Origin: Candidatus Vicinibacter affinis
GTDB lineage: Bacteria; Bacteroidota; Bacteroidia; Chitinophagales; Saprospiraceae
Direction: 5' to 3'
DNA length: 64,000 bases
Assembly (NCBI GenBank): GCA_016714365.1
Contig: JADJNH010000005.1
Span: forward strand, 2,642,501-2,706,500
The translations under genes were made by a program, and so were the position numbers. The notes under the pieces were generated by a model, which ran no database searches, was not told the origin of the DNA, and saw only the letters and a program-made list of their open reading frames with translations. Within the stretch, counting starts at the first letter, position 1, and every line of letters begins with the position of its first letter. Of this stretch, positions 29,064 through 37,887 are shown piece after piece.

Positions 29064-29894
29064 TCAATTATCCAATTTTTCTAATAATTCCTTCGCGTCA
29101 GATGCCTTATTAAATGAAGTGTTTGAAGACAATTCAAGCAATATTGATTTTGCTATCTCTGTATTTTGATTTCTGCGAACCATCTGCAAAGCATAATACC
29201 AGCAGGCATCATTTCTAAGTTCAAAACCATTTAGCTTGCACAGATTTTTAAAAAAAGATTCCGATTTATCATACATCTCTAAATTCAAATAACTAAGCCC
29301 CAAATAAAATTGCACCAAAGGAATTCCAGATTTTTCAGCATTAAAAGATTCCAACAATATAGAAGACGCTTTGTAATTCCCTTCAGCCAGGTAAATCAAA
29401 GCTTGCTTTATGGTATCTTCAGCCTGAGCTCCAGCAATCAGGCCAGAAACATTGAATTTTTCAATATCCTTTTGTATTTGATTTTTGTCCACCTTGTTAT
29501 AAAAAGAAAACAATTCCACCCCATTTATCTTGGCCGGTGTCAACCAAATAAAGACAGAGAAAGCAACAGCACTCAGAATACATGCAGCAACTAAAAACTT
29601 AATGGCAGACTTGATTTGATTGCCGCTCTTTAAAAAATAATTTCCAGAGGTAGCATTGGTATTATTGAAGAAATCCTGTACTTCCAGATCTTTTTGGACT
29701 TTAGCAATTGTAGCTTTCACCTGTTCATCTCCCCAATATTCTACCCCATTCAGAACACCACGATATTCCAACAATAGATTGTTGAGCTCCGGTTCAGATT
29801 CCAATCTTTTTTCAAAAATTGAGATTTCTTCCTTACTCATTTCACCTTCCAAATATCGAACGACGTCTTCTTCCATTTGTATAATCCTGTCCAT
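29064..29894 (-). CDS. Anti-sigma-like one-pass membrane protein with outer TPR domain
   Basis: A 276-residue protein. The cytosolic N-terminus (about 1-95) resembles anti-sigma regions (VVRYLEGEMSKEEISIFEKR). One membrane helix lies at about 97-118. The outer part (about 160-270) is built of TPR-like helices (ALIYLAEGNYKASSILLESF, LVQFYLGLSYLNLEMYDKSE). It begins five bases after the ECF sigma gene, the usual place for its anti-sigma partner. The TPR sensor half replaces the FecR domain common in this phylum. Binding to the sigma factor is inferred from order and topology. Confidence 0.75.
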   Translation of the reverse strand: MDRIIQMEEDVVRYLEGEMSKEEISIFEKRLESEPELNNLLLEYRGVLNGVEYWGDEQVKATIAKVQKDLEVQDFFNNTNATSGNYFLKSGNQIKSAIKFLVAACILSAVAFSVFIWLTPAKINGVELFSFYNKVDKNQIQKDIEKFNVSGLIAGAQAEDTIKQALIYLAEGNYKASSILLESFNAEKSGIPLVQFYLGLSYLNLEMYDKSESFFKNLCKLNGFELRNDACWYYALQMVRRNQNTEIAKSILLELSSNTSFNKASDAKELLEKLDN

Positions 29895-29899
29895 AATAT

Positions 29900-30487
29900 T
29901 TAAGATTGAAGATTTTTAAAATCCGGGGACCCGGAAACCAATCTTTTGAGTCCCTGCAAACAACGGTATTTTTTTACCTTTATGAAGCTCTCACTGTATC
30001 CTGTAGCATGAGCTATTTCTACAGCAGATTGCTTCAGGTAAAACGCACCATAAATTATTTTCCTGCATTCCTCACTAATTTCAGTTAATTTATTCAGTAC
30101 GAGGTCAATTAGCGCATTGGTTTGTATAAGTTCAGGCATTTCATCTATTGCTGCAATGGAATCATCATGATCATTAAACTCTACATTTATATATCGACCT
30201 TTATCTCTTAATTTTTTTAGCCAAATATTTTTTGTCATGCCAAGTATATAATACTTTTCATTAGTAATCTGACCGGGCTCCTTCTTTTGACATATTTTGT
30301 AATACAAAAGCGCCACTTCCTGAAATATGTCCTTAGCGTCATCAACATTCCCACTATTGTTTACAATGTATTGCATGACCAATGGAAAATAAGATTTATA
30401 CAAAGTACCAATTTTAATTTCAATTTGATCATCATTTGAATACAATGTGGTATTTAGATCAGTGCTTAAGTTATTTGCCTGGTTCAT
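29900..30487 (-). CDS. ECF-type RNA polymerase sigma factor
   Basis: A 195-residue sigma-70 family protein. Region 2 is seen in YKSYFPLVMQYIVNNSGNVD and DAKDIFQEVALLYY; region 4 is the helix-turn-helix from about 140 (LTEISEECRKIIYGAFYLKQ, then SAVEIAHATGYSESFIKVKK). It probably drives this operon and perhaps the divergent caspase array, but its promoter motif cannot be derived from one locus. It sits between the exported coiled-coil gene (16 bases) and the anti-sigma gene (5 bases). Confidence 0.9.
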   Translation of the reverse strand: MNQANNLSTDLNTTLYSNDDQIEIKIGTLYKSYFPLVMQYIVNNSGNVDDAKDIFQEVALLYYKICQKKEPGQITNEKYYILGMTKNIWLKKLRDKGRYINVEFNDHDDSIAAIDEMPELIQTNALIDLVLNKLTEISEECRKIIYGAFYLKQSAVEIAHATGYSESFIKVKKYRCLQGLKRLVSGSPDFKNLQS

Positions 30488-30503
30488 GTTGTCAATTATT
30501 TAA

Positions 30504-32048
30504 TTACTTACCACCCAAATTGTAGGAAATCCCTAGAAAATATCCACTTTCTAACTTACCTTCTGTAGGTATAATGCCATCTCCAATTACAATTTCATCC
30601 CCTACTTGAAAATTTTTAGATAACCGCTTCACCTTCGAAAACATAAATCCTCCTGAAATAACCAGATCCTGGGATTTTCCAATCATTATACTTGGGCCAA
30701 CAAAAAATGCCAACTTATCAGTAGCCTGCTGATTGGTCAAAGGCACTCCAAAACCGAGTGAAAGTGCTGGCGTTACAGAAGATTTCAATTGATAACTTAA
30801 ATTTACCATAGAACTGATCAAAGGGACGTATTTATCTGCATCCTCTGCTGTCAAAACATTGTTTTGCACATAATAAGTTTGTGGTGTATTATTAAATGCA
30901 GCACCCTGTATTCCCATTGAGGTAGACACCCCAAAATTTCCGTATGTATTGATTTTTAGTTTTAATGTTTTAAATATCTGGAGGCTACTTTCAGGAGCTA
31001 ATGTTGAATTGACATTTGAATCCCTCAAATAAACTTTTAATTCATACAAAATGAACTTGCTGGTTGCCTCTGTATGGTAAGTAATAGAAAAGTTATTGTT
31101 GATGGTTTCCATGTATTTAATATACACTTTTTGGATGGCACCTAAGTGATCAACTTCGCTACTATTTTTTACCAAAGCCACCTTATTTTCAAGCGCTGCT
31201 ACTGAACCAGATATTGCATTTTGCTGCTGGTCGTATTGTTTGAGCAAAGGATAGAGTGCTTCAATTCCATGGTCGGAATTTTTAAGATTGTTGTGTAAAC
31301 GTCTTAATTCAGAAAGCTTTTTATTGTATTGGTTCACTTTTGATGCCACATTCGTTTGCAACATTGGTAGTTCTTGCAATTTTAAATTCAATTCTGAAAT
31401 ATCCTTAATGTTGAACGAAGTTCCTTCCTCTATCATCAATGCTTCATTGTAGTAAGTCATTAAAAGTTCTTTGATCACGGAAGGCGCGATATTGGAATTT
31501 AGCGAGAGGCTGTTTACAAAACTCATATCGCCCAATAATAGACTTGAAGATTTGAGCCTTTTATTGATCTCTGTAAGTTGATTATTTATTTCAATGCTCT
31601 CTGATTCCATTTCTTTTAACAAACCTTTATAAGCTTCGAGATCTTCCTGATCACCCCGAGATGAGTTCAATGCATTAGGACCAGATAGTGCAGACAAAAT
31701 ACTCCCAAAGACTGGCATATTCATCATAGGCAGACCAGCCCCTCCACCAGGCACCAAACTACCGATTAATGTTGGCATAAGACCCAGGAAGCTATTGGAT
31801 TCGTTTTCATAACCCGGAGGAGGAGTAGTATGAAAGGTTGTTTCAATCTCAGACTGATAAATATAGTTGTTGTATTCCACCAGATGAAGATATATTTGTT
31901 TTCCACGCTTCACAGCAAGCTCTTTTGTTGGCTTTCCGTTCTTTTCATACCACAAGCTGTCCTTGTACAGGTTGTAATATATATGCAGATCCTGAGCCTG
32001 TATTAAAGAGCCAAATGAGTAAAGAAGGGCAAAGAATAAGAATTTCAT
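30504..32048 (-). CDS. Exported coiled-coil protein, possibly with outer-membrane-type C-terminus
   Basis: A 514-residue protein of no family I recognise. A signal peptide (about 1-18) is followed by a short beta region and a Gly/Pro-rich hydrophobic patch (about 85-125; IGSLVPGGGAGLPMMNMP). Long heptad-rich helices (about 135-320) and a beta-rich tail with alternating strands follow, ending YFLGISYNLGG, which looks like outer-membrane barrel strands. The gene is tightly packed between the metacaspase (11 bases) and the sigma factor, so it is probably part of the same system. Confidence 0.65.
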   Translation of the reverse strand: MKFLFFALLYSFGSLIQAQDLHIYYNLYKDSLWYEKNGKPTKELAVKRGKQIYLHLVEYNNYIYQSEIETTFHTTPPPGYENESNSFLGLMPTLIGSLVPGGGAGLPMMNMPVFGSILSALSGPNALNSSRGDQEDLEAYKGLLKEMESESIEINNQLTEINKRLKSSSLLLGDMSFVNSLSLNSNIAPSVIKELLMTYYNEALMIEEGTSFNIKDISELNLKLQELPMLQTNVASKVNQYNKKLSELRRLHNNLKNSDHGIEALYPLLKQYDQQQNAISGSVAALENKVALVKNSSEVDHLGAIQKVYIKYMETINNNFSITYHTEATSKFILYELKVYLRDSNVNSTLAPESSLQIFKTLKLKINTYGNFGVSTSMGIQGAAFNNTPQTYYVQNNVLTAEDADKYVPLISSMVNLSYQLKSSVTPALSLGFGVPLTNQQATDKLAFFVGPSIMIGKSQDLVISGGFMFSKVKRLSKNFQVGDEIVIGDGIIPTEGKLESGYFLGISYNLGGK

Positions 32049-32059
32049 AAATTTAAACT

Positions 32060-34084
32060 TTATTTAATTATGATAAATGAATCGGAATAAATGTTTATTT
32101 CAGACATAGGAAAACTCACAGGTTTTCCTCCTCTCGTTTGCATTGAATCTTCTGATTTAGTTTCGTTGAATAATTTTTCAAATGGACTTTGTTGAACTCC
32201 ACCTCTTGTCCCTAAGGTTGCTTTGAGGTCAATAGGCTTATCAGAACTTATTAGTTTAAAGACCTCATTCCCCAATGGCACACCTATTTCAAATTCAACC
32301 GGGAATAATATTTTCTGATCAGGAAGGATCCGCATCTCTTCCGGGGTAGCAGCTCCCGATGGCAGTAACACATTGATTACATTGTCAGGTTGAACATCTA
32401 GTAAAGTAAAATAAGCGGGTTTTATACCTTCGTTGACAATCAGTATTTTGACCTTAGTACTTAACGATAACTGTTTTGATCCTGAAATATCTACATTTAA
32501 GTACTTTAAATTATCTACATCCTTTTCATCAACAATACTATCCAATGGGATGATTTTAAAGCTAACTTTTATATCAGATCCTTCCAATTCAAGCTTTCGA
32601 ATAAAATCTCCATGTAAATATTCTTTTAATTTTTTATGAATTTTAAAAGATAAACTCTTTGGCAATTGAGCTTTATAAATCGCTATACTGTCAAGTGTAT
32701 AATGATCCAATGTTTTTATAACTAGAGCACCATCAGTATCTGAATGTGGAACATAACTTACCCAAATTTTGGGTGCTTGCAGATCTTTAACAAGGTATGG
32801 TTTGCTAAATAAGATATCCTCAATTTGCCTCCCCAAATCAGGATCTGCAATATCGATTCCTATACGTAAAGATATTACTCCAAGATTTTTTTGGGTAATG
32901 TAAATCCAGGAGGATTTAATGATATTTTTATCTATAGCTGAATCTAAAGTTACTGAAGAAGAAGTTGGAAAGCTTTTGGTTATTTTTCCTGTTACAAAAG
33001 GCTTGGCATGATCCAGGTCTCTTGTATCGGGTGGGAACAAGGCAACTTCTGATCCTTTAAACACACCATTCAGTTCCCCGGTATTGATACTGAGCTCGGT
33101 TTCTGAAAAAACATTAACAGCCTGATAGTAAGAAGCTTTGCCCAATAGTTTACCATTGGCAATTTCAAGATCTAACTCCCCTTCTGCCTGAGGTTGTTGA
33201 AGCGGTGCGATCACACTCATTTCCACTCTTATTTTATCATAAAGAGCTCTGTAAGACTCTTCTGGCTTTGCCTTTACCAACCATTTTGACAGAGCATAAG
33301 TAAGTGAACCGTAATGTTCACCGGTTTCAGTCGTCATTTCATAATTAAGTTGATTCTGTGCTGATCCAAAGAATGCCACCATGGGCGAAAGTTTTACGGA
33401 ATTAGTGACAGTTCCTTTTTGCTGCAATTCATTATTGTCTTTCTTGAGCACTACTTGTTGATTCCGTTTTAGATACTCTTCACTTGCCATCACTTCAGTG
33501 GTTCCGCGGGCGAGCACTGAGCCTCTTGTTCCTGTTCCTGAATGACAGGCATCCAAAACTACCAAAAGCTGACCATTGGGCCCAAGTTTTTCTCTTATCT
33601 GAGTGAGATTTTGATTAAGCTCATCATCCGTTATCAAATTCTCCCCTTCATATACACCTGGTTTGAATTTTTTTGGAGAATCATAAGGAACAATACATTC
33701 ATCCAATCCATCAATTTCATCTCCGTCTTTGTCCGGTCGTTGCTGACCATGCCCTGAAAATTGAAAATAAACCATATCCCCGGCTTTAACCTTTGGCAAC
33801 AAGTCGTTTTTTATTGCAGCTAAGATTCCCTGACGGGTTGCTTTTGAGTCACTGATTTCCGCTATATGCTCAGCTTTAAAACCTTGACTTTCCAATGCAG
33901 TTTTAATCAGCTTTATATCGTTGGCAGAATTAATTGAAGCCCATCCTCCAGACTCAGGATAACTGCCTACTCCAATCAACATCGCCTTTTTTGTCTGCCC
34001 CTGTCCGGAAACACTGGTTATGGCAAATGTCAAAACCAAGGTCAGTGAATAAAGAAAGAATACGAATGAATTAATATTTTTCAT
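32060..34084 (-). CDS. Exported metacaspase-like (C14) protease with DUF4384-like tail
   Basis: A 674-residue exported protease (signal peptide about 1-27). The caspase-fold domain (about 30-300) opens with KKAMLIGVGSYPES. The catalytic dyad is H112 (FSGHGQQ) and C180 (LDACHSG). The acidic motif DGLDECIVPYD is typical of metacaspases and suggests cleavage after Arg or Lys rather than Asp. Near the C-terminus (about 545-630) a domain with KILIVNEGIKPAYFTLLDVQ and NVLLPSG matches the DUF4384 pattern. It is the first gene of the minus-strand operon. A paralogue lies at 60255-62249. Confidence 0.9.
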   Translation of the reverse strand: MKNINSFVFFLYSLTLVLTFAITSVSGQGQTKKAMLIGVGSYPESGGWASINSANDIKLIKTALESQGFKAEHIAEISDSKATRQGILAAIKNDLLPKVKAGDMVYFQFSGHGQQRPDKDGDEIDGLDECIVPYDSPKKFKPGVYEGENLITDDELNQNLTQIREKLGPNGQLLVVLDACHSGTGTRGSVLARGTTEVMASEEYLKRNQQVVLKKDNNELQQKGTVTNSVKLSPMVAFFGSAQNQLNYEMTTETGEHYGSLTYALSKWLVKAKPEESYRALYDKIRVEMSVIAPLQQPQAEGELDLEIANGKLLGKASYYQAVNVFSETELSINTGELNGVFKGSEVALFPPDTRDLDHAKPFVTGKITKSFPTSSSVTLDSAIDKNIIKSSWIYITQKNLGVISLRIGIDIADPDLGRQIEDILFSKPYLVKDLQAPKIWVSYVPHSDTDGALVIKTLDHYTLDSIAIYKAQLPKSLSFKIHKKLKEYLHGDFIRKLELEGSDIKVSFKIIPLDSIVDEKDVDNLKYLNVDISGSKQLSLSTKVKILIVNEGIKPAYFTLLDVQPDNVINVLLPSGAATPEEMRILPDQKILFPVEFEIGVPLGNEVFKLISSDKPIDLKATLGTRGGVQQSPFEKLFNETKSEDSMQTRGGKPVSFPMSEINIYSDSFIIIK

Positions 34085-34694
34085 GTTTCAAATATATAAC
34101 TTGTAATATCAACCCTATATGCCATATTTTAGGTAATGGTTATCAGTTTGAGGTAATAATTTCAATACTTAGTGGAAAACAATATGTTCACATGAAGGAT
34201 TGTAAGTTTAAAATTAGTCTATTTACAGGATTTACAGTCAAAAACAAACTCAACAAAGGTGTAAATTAAAGATAAGGCAACATTGTATATTATCCAAAAA
34301 ACATTTTAGATTGCATTTGGAATGGCTGAATTTTGGCTCAAGAGCGATTTCTATGGCCTGACTTTTAGCTAACAATTTGATTATTAATCGCTTACTAATT
34401 GACAAAGATTAAAAATTTCTAAAATTGTCCTTGTGAGACTTAATATTAAACTCTAAAATTTAAACCCAGAAATGCTCTAAATCTGAAAACACTCTAAATC
34501 CAGAAAAACAAATACCTCAAGTAAAGCAAGTTTTTAAAACGGTTCAATCTTGAGGTTTATAAAAATTGACAGGTTATAAAATATAATAAACAAATAAAAA
34601 TAAATTAAAGTGATAACCAAAATAAAAAACCAGTACTCTACTTATGTGCATTAAAATATAATAAATAATTTCTGAAACTAAAAAATAAATACTT
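34085..34694. other. 610-base divergent intergenic region
   Basis: An AT-rich gap between the minus-strand sigma/caspase operon and the plus-strand caspase array, so it should hold both promoters. I find no coding sequence and no clear TAnnTTTG box at a usual distance; a TATATTTG lies only five bases before the minus-strand ATG (34089-34096). Three short copies of CTCTAAA occur at 34451, 34475 and 34492. The lack of a housekeeping box would fit control by the local ECF sigma, which is inference. Confidence 0.5.
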
Positions 34695-35291
34695 ATGAAT
34701 TTAAAATCAATTAACTGCGTAATTCTTAATTTTTTACTTGCATTTTGCCTGAACATTTCTTTTGCGCAAGATCAAAAAATCACCCCACTTTCCAAAGATT
34801 CCAAATCCGTTGAAAAACCAAAAAAGGGAACTTTAAAATCAAGTGTCTCGATTAATCCGGACGAATTGGTTTACACAGGCATTATCTACATAAAGTGCGG
34901 AAAGGAATTGCGAGAAGTAAAAAGGGCTGCCTTACCTAGAAAATTGTTGACTTTTGGGAGCGACCGAAAGGTAAGTAAAGTGGATGTTGCCGGCTTTAAA
35001 ACTGCTATGAATTACAAACCAACCAGTTTGTGCAAAGAACCTGATGGCGCAGGAAAAGAGTATTTCTTTATTTCACTTACCAAAGACGCCAATATTCAAG
35101 GAAAATCCCACTCAAGGGCCATTCCAACCAATTGTGCTCAAGAAATGACCAAAGATTGTAATTTGGAAAGATATGCAAAAAATTGCAGCAGCTCTATAAT
35201 GTGTTCATGTGAAGGTGAGACTTATGGTGCATGTGGCAACCCTGGCTGCAAGGACATGGTCATGATCTGTCCTGACTTCAAAGAAGATTAA
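34695..35291 (+). CDS. Exported Cys-rich protein, copy 1 of a tandem pair
   Basis: A 198-residue protein of no family I recognise. A signal peptide (about 1-24, ending SFA-QD) is followed by a Lys/Ser-rich linker and a core starting NPDELVYTGIIYIKCGKELR. The last third is rich in Cys (CAQEMTKDCNLERYAKNCSS, then MCSCEG and CGNPGCKDM), suggesting several disulphides. The next gene codes for a paralogue. It lies directly upstream of the caspase array, in the same direction. Confidence 0.75.
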   Translation: MNLKSINCVILNFLLAFCLNISFAQDQKITPLSKDSKSVEKPKKGTLKSSVSINPDELVYTGIIYIKCGKELREVKRAALPRKLLTFGSDRKVSKVDVAGFKTAMNYKPTSLCKEPDGAGKEYFFISLTKDANIQGKSHSRAIPTNCAQEMTKDCNLERYAKNCSSSIMCSCEGETYGACGNPGCKDMVMICPDFKED

Positions 35292-35322
35292 TTTAATTTT
35301 ATAAACTATAAATTTACAAACA

Positions 35323-35928
35323 ATGAATTCAATTACAAAATTATCTCTTTCCTTTTGTTTGCTATTAGCATTCAACTTAACCAACGTTAATCTATTTGGA
35401 CAGGATTTAAAAAAGTCTACACCACCTACTCAAACCACCAAACCTGGAATGAAAGCCGGAAAACCCAAAGTTATAGAGGGTTCCAGTTCAGTAAATCCTG
35501 AGGAATTAATTTACACCGGCATTATCTATTCAAAATGTGGAAATGACATCGTTGAAGTAAAAAGAGCCTTGATGCCTAGAAAATTTGTGGTGATTGGAGC
35601 AAATAACAAAATCACCAAAGTGGATGCTGATGGATTTAAAAGATCCATCAAATACAATGCTGCTCAAGCATGTAAATTAGGATCCGGCACGGAGTTTTTT
35701 GCCCTGCAAAAGAATACCAATCTACAAAAGGGTGAAACTTTAAATGCAAAGCCATCTTCTTGTGTGGTTGAACTCATCAACGACTTCTGCCACAGCATGA
35801 GCAGCGCGGATCCATGCAATGCCGCAAAATACTGCGCCTGTGAAGAACAGTTGCAACCAAGACAAGCCTGTAGAGAAACAGCCTGCAAAGACATGGTAAT
35901 CTGGTGCAACAACCAGACAACCAAATAA
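35323..35928 (+). CDS. Exported Cys-rich protein, copy 2 of a tandem pair
   Basis: A 201-residue paralogue of the preceding protein. Signal peptide (about 1-27), Pro/Thr/Lys-rich linker, then NPEELIYTGIIYSKCGNDIV, VEVKRALMPRKFVVIG and a Cys-rich tail (AAKYCACEE, ETACKDMVIWC). Shared positions include the Cys after YTGIIY, the KRA-PRK basic patch and the final CKDMV. The gap to copy 1 is 31 bases and the pseudo-caspase gene starts 49 bases downstream, so the three are probably co-transcribed. A role as substrate or partner of the neighbouring proteases is possible. Confidence 0.75.
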   Translation: MNSITKLSLSFCLLLAFNLTNVNLFGQDLKKSTPPTQTTKPGMKAGKPKVIEGSSSVNPEELIYTGIIYSKCGNDIVEVKRALMPRKFVVIGANNKITKVDADGFKRSIKYNAAQACKLGSGTEFFALQKNTNLQKGETLNAKPSSCVVELINDFCHSMSSADPCNAAKYCACEEQLQPRQACRETACKDMVIWCNNQTTK

Positions 35929-35977
35929 TATCTACAAGGGAAAAATATTTTCCCTTTGATTTCTATATCTTCCATAT

Positions 35978-37879
35978 ATGAAAAACATCTTTTTCTTATT
36001 ATTCTATTTTTGTTTTCAAATAACCATAATTGAGTGTAAAGAAAAAGATGTTTTTCATTTCAATAAACCTCTTAATAACAAACCAAAAAATACCTACGCC
36101 ATTGTCGTGGGTATTTCTAATTATCAGGATCCCGCAATTGCAGACCTCAAAGATGCCAGAAGGGATGCAGAAACTTTTGCAGCCTTCCTCTATTCCAAAA
36201 GTGGTGGAAATCTTCCTCAGGAAAACGTAATACTGCTCACAGATGAACAGGCAACACTTTCCAGGGTTGCAAATGCCATCAATATGCTTGCCCAAATCAC
36301 TACTAAAAATGATGGCATAATTTTATATTTTACAGGATATGGTGCAGAAAAATTAAGACCTGAGAGTTTACTTGATTTCTTTTACTTTAACGACACTCCT
36401 TCTGATGCCGTCCGCGCAGGCTCCTACCCTATGATGCAACATTTTGCACAATTGATCAAAACAAAAAAAAATCCCTATTTGATCATTCACCATCTTTATT
36501 CTCGACAGTCCAATTACAACTTTGAAAATCCAATTCCACTTGATAAAAGAAAAGCAATTTTTAAAAACGAGGTGTTTTTTAATCACAAAGCTACGGATCC
36601 AAATGTCGATTTATCTGAATTGAATTCAGCAAAAATTAATTTAAACCATCATCTGATGGATGCCTTGTTAGGATTGGCAGACCAGAATAAAAACATGCAG
36701 GTTAGTTTCAAAGAAATCGGCGATTATTTTAGCCAATTGAAAGTACCAAAGGAAACAGGATCAGGATTGCTGTATTTAGCTTGCTCAAAGTTAAATTACC
36801 ATATTTCAGAGGTAGATATGGCGCTTATGAAGAACATACAAAATCAAGACTTCCCATCTTTCCCTTCCATTCTAAAATCTGAAAGCACAGAGAAGGAACA
36901 AAGAATAATCTCAGGACTAAATCAAAACATCAAAGACCTTTATCAAAATTTTCTGATCACCATAAAGCTTGGACATCTGATGCCTCCAGACGAACCAAGC
37001 GCATCAATGCTGTTGGACTCTTTGGCAAGCCATGAAGAAATAAAATCATTGAATTCAGATTTCAAGAGAAAACTAAGCGCCGCATTGCAGGATGAAACTC
37101 AACAAGCAATCAATGCATATCTGAATGCTGATTCGAAAGAATTACTCAGGAGAAGTAATTTTAAAGATAAATACCGAAAATACCCTGCCTACCTTGATAA
37201 ATCAATTCAACTTTCAGGACCCCAAAATTTTATGTATAAAATTTTGGAAGCTAAAAAATACTATTTTTTGGGATTGAATAAAAGATTTGAAGCCATTGAC
37301 CAAAAAGATGAAAGCTTATTTTCAGAAGCTTTAGATATGGAATTTAAAGGTTTGGAATTTGAACCGGAAGCCTCTTTTATACATAATGAAATTGCCAACA
37401 TTTATGCGAGTACGAACCAACCAGAATTGGCAAAAAAATATTTATTGCAAGCCATTGAACTCACCCCCAGTTGGAGCATTCCCTACTCAAATCTCAGCAA
37501 ATTAAGTACTAACAGTCCACTGGAATCCATTAAATATGGAAAGATAGCGACAAGATTAAATGAGACGAATGTTTTTGCATGGAATAGCCTTGGAACAGCG
37601 TATTTGCGTAATAATAATTTTGAAGATGCTGAAGGGTGTTTTGTTCGTGCTATAAAACTTGAGCCAAAATATTCAGAAGCCTATTACAATCTTGCTTGTA
37701 TAAGATCGATCCAAAATGAAATTCCTGCTGCCATTAAATTGCTTGAAAATGCTTGCCGGTTAGGGTTTAACGAGCCTGATTACATCTATCAGGATGCTGA
37801 TTTCAATAATTTAAGGAAATCCCTTGAATTTGAACAATTGATGTCCAAATATTTTCCAAATCATCTGAACAAAAAATAA
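35978..37879 (+). CDS. Caspase-TPR pseudoprotease (both catalytic residues replaced by Tyr)
   Basis: A 633-residue exported member of the caspase-TPR array. The signal peptide (about 1-20) and the first caspase strand (NTYAIVVGISNYQD) are well kept. The catalytic His motif FSGHGD reads FTGYGA (Y121) and the Cys motif TDACRSG reads HHLYSRQ (Y174), so the dyad is lost. The region corresponding to the conserved WGGGRGAFSY of the paralogues is also gone. The linker LSAALQDETQQAINAYL and four or five C-terminal TPRs remain, and the frame is intact. This is a pseudoenzyme rather than a decaying gene. It stands first in the array, eight bases before the next member. Confidence 0.85.
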   Translation: MKNIFFLLFYFCFQITIIECKEKDVFHFNKPLNNKPKNTYAIVVGISNYQDPAIADLKDARRDAETFAAFLYSKSGGNLPQENVILLTDEQATLSRVANAINMLAQITTKNDGIILYFTGYGAEKLRPESLLDFFYFNDTPSDAVRAGSYPMMQHFAQLIKTKKNPYLIIHHLYSRQSNYNFENPIPLDKRKAIFKNEVFFNHKATDPNVDLSELNSAKINLNHHLMDALLGLADQNKNMQVSFKEIGDYFSQLKVPKETGSGLLYLACSKLNYHISEVDMALMKNIQNQDFPSFPSILKSESTEKEQRIISGLNQNIKDLYQNFLITIKLGHLMPPDEPSASMLLDSLASHEEIKSLNSDFKRKLSAALQDETQQAINAYLNADSKELLRRSNFKDKYRKYPAYLDKSIQLSGPQNFMYKILEAKKYYFLGLNKRFEAIDQKDESLFSEALDMEFKGLEFEPEASFIHNEIANIYASTNQPELAKKYLLQAIELTPSWSIPYSNLSKLSTNSPLESIKYGKIATRLNETNVFAWNSLGTAYLRNNNFEDAEGCFVRAIKLEPKYSEAYYNLACIRSIQNEIPAAIKLLENACRLGFNEPDYIYQDADFNNLRKSLEFEQLMSKYFPNHLNKK

Positions 37880-37887
37880 ACGAACCA

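Noticed and set aside
35978..37879. Pseudo-caspase gene considered as a pseudogene
   Set aside because: The frame is complete with signal peptide, linker and TPRs; only the catalytic motifs changed.
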